Assembly (NCBI RefSeq): GCF_029433255.1
Contig: NZ_JAQTHU010000001.1
Span: 372,001 to 436,000 of the forward strand
Reading direction: 5' to 3'
Length of the DNA: 64,000 bases
Source of the DNA: Lactobacillus sp. ESL0791
Lineage (GTDB): Bacteria; Bacillota; Bacilli; Lactobacillales; Lactobacillaceae
Shown here: positions 1 to 8,030 of the stretch, one piece after another
Position numbering within the stretch: position 1 is the first letter of the stretch
Layout: each line of letters starts with the position of its first letter
Translations under genes and position numbers: made by a program
The notes under the pieces: generated by a model
Told to the model about the DNA's origin: nothing
What the model saw: the letters and a program-made list of their open reading frames with translations, nothing else
The model's database searches: none

Positions 1-1415
1 GCGGTCCTATTAATGTAGCCAGTGAGGAAATTACTCCTGTTGATTCAAGCCTTCCTGGTTACCCTGTAGTAACAACGGGCACAGGTACTAATGCTACAAC
101 TATATCAAAAGCTACTTTAACTCCTGTAAAAACTGGCAGTTCATATAAGGTATCTGATATTGCACAGCAAATTGTTGATGGTAAGAATAATGGCAGTACT
201 ATTTATACATTTGGTATGAATATCACTCAAAGCGCATCAACAGCTAAACCAGTTGCATCCTTTAAGTCATCAGTAGAGGATGCAGTTAAGGATGCTTTAA
301 AGACAGCTGGTGTTACAGTTAAAGATGATGGTACTTTTGATGCACCTGCAGCTCCTGTAAATGTTAAAGTTGTTTATACACTTACAAATGGTAATTCGTT
401 GACCTTACCAGTTACATTAGACTTCACTCAACAAGATTCGAGTACTAAGTCTCCAATCTTTAGATATGGTGAAGCTGGCGAGTTCTTAAAAGATAACACT
501 TTAACTACTGGTGTTGAAACTGCTGCTGAAAATGCTGATTGGTATTATACTCCAGTTGGCGCTACAGTTAATAAGAAAACAATTGCAGATCAGTTTACTG
601 CTATATCTGCTAGAGGTGCAAATGGAGACGGCACAGGTACTGATGGTAATACACTTAAAATTCCGGTTACAGCAGATAATGTTGATGTAAGTAAGGTTAA
701 TACTAAGGTTGCTGGTAAGTATCCTGTAAGTATCACTGTTGCTAACTTTGCTGGCGTGAAGACCACTCTTACATTTAATATTGCTGTTGGTGAATTTGGT
801 GCTACTTATAAGACCGTTAAAGTTGGTGCTGGTCTATCTATTCCGGTTTATACCATTAATGGTAATACTGTAACAAAGAATACCGGTGACGGCTCAACTG
901 TTGCTGATGGTACACAAATTGCTATTTTTGATAAGACAGATGCAAATCCTATTATTGTAAGTGGAGTTAAGTATTCAAGAGTTAATAAATCTGGTTCTGA
1001 TCAATACGTTGAGACTAAGTACATTGATGGTTCATATGTGCCTGCTGCTTCAGTTTCTAAGAAAGTTATGCACGCTTCATACGTTTACGATAAAGATCAT
1101 AAACGTGTAGGTACTAAGAGAATTGCTTCATACACTGATGTTCAAGTAACTGGTGATCCTGTTGCGTTAAGCGATGGTGTTATGGCTTACGCAATTGGTG
1201 ACAATCAATACGTAGTAGCTACTAACATTGATGGTACTAAGCTTACTTTGAAGCATAATGCTTATGTTTACTCAACAAGCAAGAAGCACAGTAAGAAGAG
1301 TATGAAGAAGGGTTCAGCTGTAACTGTTTATGGCGATCCTTACACATTCAAGGATGGTAAGAAGTACTACAGAATTGGTGAAGGTAAGCAATACATCAAG
1401 GTTGCTAACTTCTAA
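1..1415 (+). CDS. S-layer protein with SLAP repeats, 5'-truncated
   Basis: The reading frame is open from base 3 with no start, so the gene begins before the window; an internal ATG at 216 is not its start. The visible part is about 470 residues, rich in Thr, Val, Asn and Ala with almost no Cys, as in secreted S-layer proteins. The last 125 residues or so carry two SLAP (Lactobacillus surface layer) repeats, recognisable by 'HASYVYD...' and 'HNAYVYS...' and ending in a Lys/Tyr-rich stretch (KYYRIGEGKQYIKVANF). In L. acidophilus-group S-layer proteins this C-terminal part binds non-covalently to secondary wall polymers, while the N-terminal part builds the lattice. The same repeats occur in the two hydrolases at 4392 and 5649, so all three probably use the same wall anchor. 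A strong hairpin terminator follows. The repeat assignment is secure. Whether it is the main S-layer subunit or a minor associated protein cannot be told without the N-terminus. Confidence 0.88.
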   Translation, partial: GPINVASEEITPVDSSLPGYPVVTTGTGTNATTISKATLTPVKTGSSYKVSDIAQQIVDGKNNGSTIYTFGMNITQSASTAKPVASFKSSVEDAVKDALKTAGVTVKDDGTFDAPAAPVNVKVVYTLTNGNSLTLPVTLDFTQQDSSTKSPIFRYGEAGEFLKDNTLTTGVETAAENADWYYTPVGATVNKKTIADQFTAISARGANGDGTGTDGNTLKIPVTADNVDVSKVNTKVAGKYPVSITVANFAGVKTTLTFNIAVGEFGATYKTVKVGAGLSIPVYTINGNTVTKNTGDGSTVADGTQIAIFDKTDANPIIVSGVKYSRVNKSGSDQYVETKYIDGSYVPAASVSKKVMHASYVYDKDHKRVGTKRIASYTDVQVTGDPVALSDGVMAYAIGDNQYVVATNIDGTKLTLKHNAYVYSTSKKHSKKSMKKGSAVTVYGDPYTFKDGKKYYRIGEGKQYIKVANF

Positions 1416-1441
1416 TTAAGTAGTTTATCTTAACTATAAAG

Positions 1442-1470
1442 AAAAGCGATGTTAATTCATCGCTTTTTTT
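1442..1470 (+). terminator. Rho-independent terminator of the S-layer gene
   Basis: A perfect 10-bp stem (aaaagcgatg / catcgctttt) with a 6-nt loop runs into a T-run, 27 bases after the stop codon. Confidence 0.9.
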
Positions 1471-1528
1471 GTGTAAGCAGAAGATTTAGGCTGATCGCCA
1501 AGTACCGAAAAATTAAACATTTTTAAAT

Positions 1529-1936
1529 TTACATTGTTGCTAATACACGATTTTGGTATTTTACTGGAGTCGTGTATTTTAATTTTTTTGATCTTCTAAT
1601 ACTGTTATACCAATAAACATATTTAGCCAAAACTTCTTTCATTTTGTCTAAAGAGCCAATCTTAAGTCGAATAATTGTTTCTCGCTTCGTTAAGTTAAAG
1701 ATTGTCTCGTCTGAAGCATTGTCATGACAATGTCCCTTGCGTGACATTCTCTGGGTGATGTTCATTTGTTTTAATTTGAACCTTTGACACTGTATTCCTT
1801 GATCTGTATGCAGAATTAACTGTTTAGCCTGGCTATTGTTAGGTAAGTTATCCTTAAGTTCGGTTAACATATCTAAGACTAAAGATATATTAGGTGAATA
1901 ACTAATCTGATACGCTAAAGTCTCTAAACTGGCCCA
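1529..1936 (-). pseudogene. IS3-family (IS150-like) transposase fragment
   Basis: The frame stays open from about 1936 down to the stop at 1529 and encodes the C-terminal third of an IS3-family OrfB integrase. Visible hallmarks are LHTDQGIQ, MSRKGHCHDNA, an acidic residue before IFNLTKRE, and the YWYNSIRRSKKLKYTTPVKY tail. The N-terminal part with the first catalytic Asp is missing: an in-frame stop lies just upstream and the sequence beyond it does not resume an integrase. No terminal inverted repeats are evident. It is therefore an inactive remnant next to the S-layer locus. The element may have inserted there and decayed, since the following 300 bases also look degraded. Confidence 0.85.
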
Positions 1937-2290
1937 TCAAGATTACTTAGTAACAATTTCTATTTCTAGTTTCGCCGAATATTGGTTCTATGTCTAACAA
2001 TTATAGAGCACTTCACACTACTAGCTGAATTTGGGTAATGCCATTTCTTATGCAAATGGGCAACAGGAGTAGAAACCAATGCAATTTGGTTAACATTAAT
2101 TGAAAGTACGACTGAAAATAGCTTAGATGCGTTTGTAATCTAAAACTTTTGTTAGAGGAGCTGACGAAATTAGGGAACTTCTCCAAGGAAAAGATGTGAG
2201 TAATTACATGCTATGGGAACAAAAGATTGCAAGCCAAGAAATCGCTTAAGCAACAGAAACGTCAAGAATGGAAGAATCTTGACGCTTTTG
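1937..2290. other. Degenerate intergenic stretch beside the IS remnant
   Basis: I see no intact gene here. Short open pieces interrupted by stops (for example 2033-2075 and 2155-2197 on the + strand) look like debris of an older coding region. A hairpin with 8-bp arms at 2260-2267 and 2277-2284, followed by CTTTT, could be that lost gene's terminator. The 64-codon ORF beginning at 2227 starts inside this debris, runs through the hairpin and has no ribosome binding site, so I do not call it a gene. Confidence 0.4.
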
Positions 2291-2599
2291 TGTTACTAAT
2301 TGTATGCCTTCAAGTATATGTGTTTACTTTGTGCTTACCCTTGATTTATTACCAACCATCAAACTGTTATCACAAGGCTACTTTAATTTTTATCAAAAAG
2401 TTAAAGCTTGACAATTTCTAGTGAAGTAATTCTCCTTCCATATTTCATTTGCGCTGTTAAATAAAATATAATTATCACAAAAGCCTTTATCTACAAATTA
2501 AGTATTTTGAAGCCTTTTATTACAAGCTTTTATAAGATTATTGTTATTTTTAGCATGTAAAGTAAATAATTAATATTTTATTTTTAAAATACTATGATA

Positions 2600-2625
2600 T
2601 TATAAAAGTAATATGATATAATAAT
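2600..2625 (+). promoter_or_regulatory. Probable -10 region of the ComK-like gene
   Basis: The very A/T-rich stretch before the gene at 2688 contains TATGATATAATAATAG, with a TATAAT hexamer about 75 bases before the start codon. No convincing -35 element is visible, which could mean activator dependence. Confidence 0.4.
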
Positions 2626-2687
2626 AGAAAAGGAAGTAGATAATTAGAATATAGACTATCGAGTTTTAAGAATAGGAGGACGAAGGT

Positions 2688-3536
2688 TTGCCTGTAACGA
2701 CAAATTTCGGTAAAGGCTCTGCTTTACCACTAAACCCAAAATATTGTCATTGGAGCAAGGAATTTATTGAAAGTCATGTTGGACGTGATACTGAATTAAC
2801 CGCGTATATTCATATTGATCCATCTTATCAGGTAAATTCTAACATGCTTGCTCTGTATGAGTTTCAACGAAAGCCGCTATTAAATCAGTTTAAGAGTGTT
2901 GTCATTGACCGTGAGCAAGGAATTATTTTGAGTAAGCGCAGCAGTCAGGCATTAATCAACGATTTAATTAAAAACCACTTTCTTGCTGGACTCACTTTTC
3001 AAAAAGAAATTGCGCAACGTTTAAACTTTAAGTCACATTATGTTCTGGCAACAGGACGTTTAGCATATTTTTCTACTCATGGCTACACAACTGGCAACAC
3101 GGATTGGCTGTCACTTCATCAAATGGTTAATTACCAAGTCAGCGAAATAAATCGGGTTAAATTCAAGTCGCTGCCAATTAATGGGCTTAATTATACATTT
3201 GAGTTTGTTAATTGCGGGCGTTACATTAAACGCAAAATCAGTGATTCGCTTTATTATAATTATGTACTCTCTCAGCTTGGACAAGCGCATTTGGAAAATA
3301 TTTTGGGTTGGAACGTGGTAAAGAAGCGATCGCAATCACTGCTGGATAAAGCAGAATATTATTTGCCACATTTTATTCACGAGCCTTTTACAATCAGGGA
3401 TATTTGGAACGATGTGCTTCAGCATAAATATCTTAAATATGGTGAATGTATGGCAGACTTGTTTGAACTCCAACTTATTAGAGAAGATCACTACTTTGTC
3501 TATCGTCTGTCTAGGCGTGGTGACAATCTCTTTTAA
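2688..3536 (+). CDS. ComK-like competence regulator homologue
   Basis: This 282-residue protein has no signal peptide or membrane segment. Its central part (about residues 65-190) follows the ComK pattern: VVIDREQGIILSKRSSQALI, then GRLAYFSTHGYT...DWLSLHQMVNY, then a beta-rich segment with a basic R/K-rich end (CGRYIKRKIS). B. subtilis ComK has the same order (FPSKSP...CVWF..SHIKDY...). The protein is about 90 residues longer than Bacillus ComK. The start is a TTG at 2688, placed 8 bases after AGGAGG; there is no better-placed ATG. A terminator follows at 3555. The ComX-like sigma factor gene lies 240 bases downstream, which supports a competence role. The family call rests on motif pattern only. 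A different DNA-binding function remains possible. Confidence 0.55.
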   Translation: MPVTTNFGKGSALPLNPKYCHWSKEFIESHVGRDTELTAYIHIDPSYQVNSNMLALYEFQRKPLLNQFKSVVIDREQGIILSKRSSQALINDLIKNHFLAGLTFQKEIAQRLNFKSHYVLATGRLAYFSTHGYTTGNTDWLSLHQMVNYQVSEINRVKFKSLPINGLNYTFEFVNCGRYIKRKISDSLYYNYVLSQLGQAHLENILGWNVVKKRSQSLLDKAEYYLPHFIHEPFTIRDIWNDVLQHKYLKYGECMADLFELQLIREDHYFVYRLSRRGDNLF

Positions 3537-3554
3537 ATCAATCAATATTTTTAT

Positions 3555-3586
3555 GGGCACGGATAATTATCCGTTTTTTTGTGCCC
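3555..3586 (+). terminator. Terminator after the ComK-like gene
   Basis: A perfect 16-base palindrome (acggataa/ttatccgt) is followed by a seven-T run; the outer gggcac/gtgccc arms can also pair around it. Confidence 0.85.
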
Positions 3587-3778
3587 AAAATTTCACCCCA
3601 TGATTAAATAGGACAAGTTCGCTGCTGATTGTATTTCAGATTTACTTATCGGATAGCTTTTTAATCAATAACTAGCATTAAATAGTGCAGACTTGGATTA
3701 TCTTATTTAAATATGCTTTGCTAATCTAATAGTGCACAAGCGCTTGTGACAATACTAAAGAATAGGAACAGTCACAAA

Positions 3779-4276
3779 ATGAAGATTAAGCAAAGAAATT
3801 TTTTAATAGCATGGGAGAATAAACGACTAGTTGCTGGAGCGTTAAAAAGTGCTCATATCTGGCCAAATTATGCCAATTATGAGGATCTGCTGCAGGAAGG
3901 AATTTGTCTTTACGCGCATATGTTAGAAAGTCATCCTGAATTATCCCAAAAAGACATTGATCGTTTAAGTTTTCGCAAGATTATCTGGTATACCACCGAT
4001 CACTTGCGGCGCTTGCAACGGTTCAATGAACATAACTGTCAGCTGGTGAACGCAATAAATGTGGGCATAATATTTAACTGGGACGAACTAATCGTGTTAC
4101 AACAGGAAATGGACCAAATGACTCAGGTAGAACGAGTAATCTTTCAAGAGCATCTCATTGCTGGGAAAACGCTCAAATCATTGACCACTGAATGTGACTT
4201 AACTAGGGTGCAACTGCAACGCGTTAAGCGTAAATTGCTGTGCAGATTACGTCAAACATTAGCAGAAGATTATTGA
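3779..4276 (+). CDS. comX: ComX/SigH-like alternative sigma factor
   Basis: The protein is 165 residues from the ATG at 3779, which has AGGA 12 bases upstream. A GTG at 3746 would add 11 residues but has no binding site. The N-terminal part (FLIAWENKRLVAGALKSA...YEDLLQEGICLYA) resembles region 2 of the ComX/SigH sigma factors of lactobacilli and streptococci. The C-terminal 55 residues (MTQVERVIFQEHLIAGKTLKSLTTECDLTRVQLQRVKRKLLCRL) have the helix-turn-helix of region 4. ComX directs RNA polymerase to late competence (DNA uptake) genes. Region 1 and the ECF anti-sigma partner are absent, as expected for ComX. It sits between the ComK-like gene and two cell-wall hydrolase genes. The sigma fold is convincing; the competence role is inferred from family and context. 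Confidence 0.72.
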   Translation: MKIKQRNFLIAWENKRLVAGALKSAHIWPNYANYEDLLQEGICLYAHMLESHPELSQKDIDRLSFRKIIWYTTDHLRRLQRFNEHNCQLVNAINVGIIFNWDELIVLQQEMDQMTQVERVIFQEHLIAGKTLKSLTTECDLTRVQLQRVKRKLLCRLRQTLAEDY

Positions 4277-4337
4277 AAGTCATTTGTAATATAATACACG
4301 ATAATATTACTTTTTAACTACAATTAGCGTTTAGCTA

Positions 4338-4366
4338 TTGTCTAGCTCCAATTAGCTAGATACAAT
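4338..4366 (+). promoter_or_regulatory. Promoter with an operator-like palindrome
   Basis: TTGTCT (4338-4343) and TACAAT (4361-4366) are separated by exactly 17 bases. The spacer is filled by an inverted repeat, TCTAGCT-ccaatt-AGCTAGA (4341-4360), placed where a bound repressor would block RNA polymerase. The start of transcription would be near 4373. This rules out the in-frame ATG at 4365 as the start of the next gene. Confidence 0.6.
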
Positions 4367-4391
4367 GAATATGTTGACAAGGAGGAAATTC

Positions 4392-5609
4392 ATGAAGAAA
4401 AGATTTATCACTGGTTTTGCTGCCGCAGCCTTATTATCATCGGCTGTCATACCAGTTACCAACAAACTGATTGCTAATGAAACGGTGACGACCGTCGAAG
4501 CAGGTACGACTGCTAGTCAGACACAATTTTTAAATACAGCTGCGAAGTTGGCACAGAAAACTGCCAAAAAATATGGCTTATATCCCTCGGTGATGATTGC
4601 CCAGGCAATCGTTGAATCCAATTGGGGCACATCGGGACTTGCTGTTAATGCCAATAATCTCTTTGGCATGAAGGCTGACAGCAGCTGGCAGGGTGCAACT
4701 TATTCGGCAAAGACCCGTGAGGAAGATAAAAACGGCAAGAGTCATTATATTATTGCTAAGTTTAGAAAATATGGTTCGTACGCAGGCTCGTTTGATGATA
4801 ATGGTAAAAAACTGCGTAAGGGTGTTTCATGGCAACCGCAGCGCTATAAGGGTGCGTGGCTTGAAGATGCTAAGTCATATTCTGATGCAACACAAGCATT
4901 AACCGGAACCTATGCCACAGCACATAACTACAATACAACTTTGAACCAGCGCATTACAGCTTATAATCTTACTCAATATGACCCGCAAATTTCCAATGTC
5001 TCTGCCAGCTATGTGGTCACCAAATCCGGCTCGACTTACGCTTGGCCAACTGACCACGCAATTTCTGCTACTACCGGCTCGGTTACCAAGGGCGCCAATG
5101 TGACCGTCACGAAAACAATTACTTATTATAATGGCAGCAAGCGGATGTATGTTTCTGGGCAAGGGTGGATTAACGGTTCCTCGCTTGATTTAAATAGTGC
5201 CTTGCCACCAGCTTCACAGGCGCCCACAGGGGTAGCCAAAACTAATAAGACGCTGCTGCATAATGCCTATATTTATAATAGCAAGGGTAAACGTGTAAAG
5301 GGCGCCAAAGCCCTTAAGGCTGGACGTACGGGCAAAATCGTTCCTACCTATGGTACTAAGACAATTAATGGCAAAAAATATTACCGCATCGCTGCTAGCC
5401 ATTACATCGCTGCCGGCAATATTGATGGCGTGATGCGTCTTCTGAAACGTAGCGCCTATGTTTACAATGATTATGCCAACCGTGATAATCATCTTATTGA
5501 AAAGAAGGGTAAGTCGCTTGCTACTTATGGCAGTGCGGTTACCATCTATGGGGTAAAATATTATCGGATCGGCATTGGACAATACGTTAAAAAGTCTAAT
5601 TTTAGTTAA
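4392..5609 (+). CDS. Secreted N-acetylglucosaminidase with SLAP wall anchor
   Basis: The protein is 405 residues from the ATG at 4392, preceded by AAGGAGG; an upstream in-frame ATG overlaps the promoter. A signal peptide (MKKRF... hydrophobic core) covers about residues 1-30. A glucosaminidase domain (GH73-like fold) covers about residues 42-190, with the probable catalytic Glu75 in AQAIVESNWGTSGLA followed by NNLFGMKA. After an SH3-like middle region (about 200-270), two SLAP repeats (about 285-405) should tether the enzyme to the wall. It cleaves the glycan strands of peptidoglycan and would act in cell separation or autolysis. It lies 40 bases upstream of an amidase with the same anchor, so the two probably form one transcript with complementary cutting activities. 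Domain calls are firm; the exact bond cleaved is inferred. Confidence 0.88.
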   Translation: MKKRFITGFAAAALLSSAVIPVTNKLIANETVTTVEAGTTASQTQFLNTAAKLAQKTAKKYGLYPSVMIAQAIVESNWGTSGLAVNANNLFGMKADSSWQGATYSAKTREEDKNGKSHYIIAKFRKYGSYAGSFDDNGKKLRKGVSWQPQRYKGAWLEDAKSYSDATQALTGTYATAHNYNTTLNQRITAYNLTQYDPQISNVSASYVVTKSGSTYAWPTDHAISATTGSVTKGANVTVTKTITYYNGSKRMYVSGQGWINGSSLDLNSALPPASQAPTGVAKTNKTLLHNAYIYNSKGKRVKGAKALKAGRTGKIVPTYGTKTINGKKYYRIAASHYIAAGNIDGVMRLLKRSAYVYNDYANRDNHLIEKKGKSLATYGSAVTIYGVKYYRIGIGQYVKKSNFS

Positions 5610-5648
5610 ATTTATACTTCGAAATTATTGATAAGGATTGAAAACTAG

Positions 5649-6881
5649 ATGAAGTTAAAAAAAGCTGTTACCACAATTACTGTTAGCACTATGCTGCTTA
5701 TCCCGCTTGCCCAAGTTAACCAAGCATTTGCGGATGAAGAAGCAGATGCGGCATCAATTAATGCAGCGGCCAAAAAGTATAACTATGGAGGCACTAGTTA
5801 TTTACATAAGATTTTAAAAACACAGGGTATTAAATATAATTGTTTTTATGCTAACGGCAATAAGATTAAATACCGTAAAGGCAAACCCGAGGGAATAGTT
5901 ATTCACGAAACGGCAACACCCAAAGCAAGCGCTTATAATGAAGCAATTTATTTTAACCGTGCTTGGCGCAGCATGTATTCGTACGTGCATGCCTTTATTG
6001 ACCATAAGGGCGTCATTCAGATGATGACCACAAAGTATGGCGTCTGGGGCGGGGGACCGAAAGCCAACAACCGCTTTATTCAGCTTGAACTTTGTCAGGA
6101 AAGCAGCCGTGCTAATTTTGCCAAAAGCGTGAATAACGATGCAATCTTTGCGGCTAAGATGCTTCATAAATATCATCTTAAGCCGAGCAATGCCACTAAG
6201 ACAGGCAAGGGAACTGTTTGGTCTCATCATGCAGTTACCAGATTCTTAGGCGGGACCAACCATACCGATCCTGACGGTTATTTTGCTAAGTGGGGTTACT
6301 CAATGGATAAATTTTATTCGTTGATTAAGTATTATTATGATCTGCAGGGTGGCAATACAAGTCCATCCAATACTCCTAATGATAATCCAAGCCCAGCGCC
6401 CAATAATTCTAATGATGCTCAAAATGGAGCGGTAGGCAATCCAACGCCAAATAGCACAGAGCCGACACCGGTAGATCCGAATAATCCAAATACGACAAGC
6501 AGTGATACGGTTAGTCAAGCACCTAGTAGAGCCAAAACCTTGATGCATGATGCTTATACCTATGATGAAAAGGGCAGGCGAACTACTTCAAGCCTAAAAA
6601 CGGCCGGCACTCAGGTTATAGTTGGCGGCGAGCAGATTATTAACGGCAAAAAGTACCTGCAGATAGGAACAAATGAGTATGTCGTTGCCAGCAACGTTAA
6701 TGGCAACAAACGTAAATTGACACGCAATGCTTATGTTTACGATACGGCAGGAAAGCGCAGCGGCAATACAAAGCTGCTGAAAGCCAGCGTTGTACAAACT
6801 TATGGTGGTCAGGTTCTGATTCAAGGAACAGGATATTTTCAAATTAGTCCGACAGAATTTGTGAAGGCCAGTAATTTTTAA
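5649..6881 (+). CDS. Secreted N-acetylmuramoyl-L-alanine amidase with SLAP anchor
   Basis: The protein is 410 residues. A signal peptide ends near AFA-DE (about residue 28). An Amidase_2/PGRP-type domain spans about 78-225; its zinc ligands are probably His86 in GIVIHET and the His residues in WSHHAVTRFLGGTNHTDPDGYF. A Pro/Asn/Ser-rich linker (about 235-295) resembles wall-spanning spacers. Two SLAP repeats end the protein (HDAYTYD, RNAYVYD). It cleaves the bond between MurNAc and the peptide stem outside the membrane. It follows the glucosaminidase gene by 39 bases without a visible promoter or terminator between, so co-transcription is likely. The strong terminator at 6892 ends the unit. 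Only the physiological use (autolysis, daughter-cell separation or competence-linked lysis) is open. Confidence 0.9.
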   Translation: MKLKKAVTTITVSTMLLIPLAQVNQAFADEEADAASINAAAKKYNYGGTSYLHKILKTQGIKYNCFYANGNKIKYRKGKPEGIVIHETATPKASAYNEAIYFNRAWRSMYSYVHAFIDHKGVIQMMTTKYGVWGGGPKANNRFIQLELCQESSRANFAKSVNNDAIFAAKMLHKYHLKPSNATKTGKGTVWSHHAVTRFLGGTNHTDPDGYFAKWGYSMDKFYSLIKYYYDLQGGNTSPSNTPNDNPSPAPNNSNDAQNGAVGNPTPNSTEPTPVDPNNPNTTSSDTVSQAPSRAKTLMHDAYTYDEKGRRTTSSLKTAGTQVIVGGEQIINGKKYLQIGTNEYVVASNVNGNKRKLTRNAYVYDTAGKRSGNTKLLKASVVQTYGGQVLIQGTGYFQISPTEFVKASNF

Positions 6882-6891
6882 GTAAAAAATA

Positions 6892-6930
6892 AAGGCGGCA
6901 TCTGTTTTATTAACAGGTGTCGTCTTTTTT
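6892..6930 (+). terminator. Terminator of the hydrolase operon
   Basis: The arms GGCGGCATCTGTT and AACAGGTGTCGTC enclose a TTATT loop and lead into TTTTTT. It sits between convergent genes. Confidence 0.88.
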
Positions 6931-6946
6931 GAAGCGAAAAATTAAT

Positions 6947-7912
6947 TTATTTAACCGATTCGTGAGCAGCAGCCAAAACCTCCATGACAGTCATGCTGTG
7001 CTCATAAAGCTTGTCAGCACTTTTAACATCGTGCTGATCGATAATTTTGGTAAAGTCAGTAAATTCGCTGGCCATGCGGTGCGGAAATTGGTTGTAGTTA
7101 TAATGTTCAGGCTTGCTCTTACGCAGATCAACGGTAAAGTTATCAAGAACACCGGTTGCTCCGTCAAAATAAATGGTTCCCTTCTCTCCTTCAATAAAAG
7201 AGCGCGGATTTGTGTAGCTGTCTTTAGCAGCGATAAGGGCTGCCTGCATTTCAGGATAGGTTAGGGTAAGAATCCCCGAAGTATCGATACCCTTCTGCAT
7301 GACGGGATAGTATTGCACCTTGTCCGGCTTGCCAAAGAGGCCAACTGCCAAGTGAATATTATAAATATTCAAGTCGTTTAAGGCACCGCCCTTTTTGGCT
7401 GGATCGAAGACTGGGGCAATGATATCCTTTAAAAAGTTGTCATAACGGCTGGAGTATTGCGTGTAGTTGAGGGAAGCAATATGTAACGGTGCAATTTGCG
7501 CAATCGCCTGCTTGATTTTCTTGTAATTAGGCAGGTGGATATTGGTGATTGCTTCCAAAATGATACAGTTATTTTGGTCCGCTAATTTTTTCAGTTCCGC
7601 TGCTTCCGCCGTTGTTTCAACGTAGGGTTTCTCACAAATGACGTTTTTACCGGCTTCAAGTGCGGCCTTGACCTCGTGATAGTGGAGTGAGTTAGGAACA
7701 GCAATATAAGCTGTGTCCACATCCGGGTCGCGATAAAGCTGCTCGTTATCGGTATATGTTTTGTTAATGTGATATTGTTGGGCCAACTCCTGGCCAATTT
7801 TTTCGCTGCGCTTAGTGGTCGAGATGGCTGTTAATTCTAAATGTTTAATTTGGTTTGCGGTAGTTAAAAAATCATGAACGATCATGCCGCTGCCGACGAT
7901 TCCTAATTTCAT
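6947..7912 (-). CDS. Gfo/Idh/MocA-family NAD(P)-dependent oxidoreductase
   Basis: The 321-residue protein begins with a Rossmann dinucleotide-binding motif (GIVGSGMI, residues 4-11). The family's conserved Lys lies in CEKPYVET (Lys95). The C-terminal half is the alpha/beta substrate domain of this family (GALNDLNIYNIHLAVGLFGKP, about 195-215). Family members oxidise or reduce sugars and polyols such as inositol or glucose derivatives, or related dehydrogenated compounds. The substrate cannot be read from the sequence. It is a single gene on the minus strand with its start at 7912 and a GAGGT-type binding site upstream. It shares no operon with sugar genes that would narrow its role. Confidence 0.85.
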   Translation of the reverse strand: MKLGIVGSGMIVHDFLTTANQIKHLELTAISTTKRSEKIGQELAQQYHINKTYTDNEQLYRDPDVDTAYIAVPNSLHYHEVKAALEAGKNVICEKPYVETTAEAAELKKLADQNNCIILEAITNIHLPNYKKIKQAIAQIAPLHIASLNYTQYSSRYDNFLKDIIAPVFDPAKKGGALNDLNIYNIHLAVGLFGKPDKVQYYPVMQKGIDTSGILTLTYPEMQAALIAAKDSYTNPRSFIEGEKGTIYFDGATGVLDNFTVDLRKSKPEHYNYNQFPHRMASEFTDFTKIIDQHDVKSADKLYEHSMTVMEVLAAAHESVK

Positions 7913-7984
7913 GCTTAAACCTCTTATCTTGTAGATTATTTCTTAGTGTACCTTAATGGTAACAGAATGCCTTAAATTAGTGAA

Positions 7985-8010
7985 TAAAAAATAAGTGCGT
8001 TTTCACGCAC
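7985..8010 (-). terminator. Terminator of the first lipoprotein gene
   Basis: Read on the minus strand, GTGCGT-gaaa-ACGCAC is followed by TTATTTTTTATT, 20 bases after the stop codon at 8031. Confidence 0.75.
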
Positions 8011-8030
8011 CCATTAATTTTTATTCATGC

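Noticed and set aside
2227..2421. 64-codon plus-strand ORF
   Set aside because: It starts in degraded sequence, runs through a hairpin and lacks a ribosome binding site; composition is not protein-like.
3412..3603. 63-codon ORF overlapping the ComK-like gene end
   Set aside because: It is a shadow frame that extends through the terminator.
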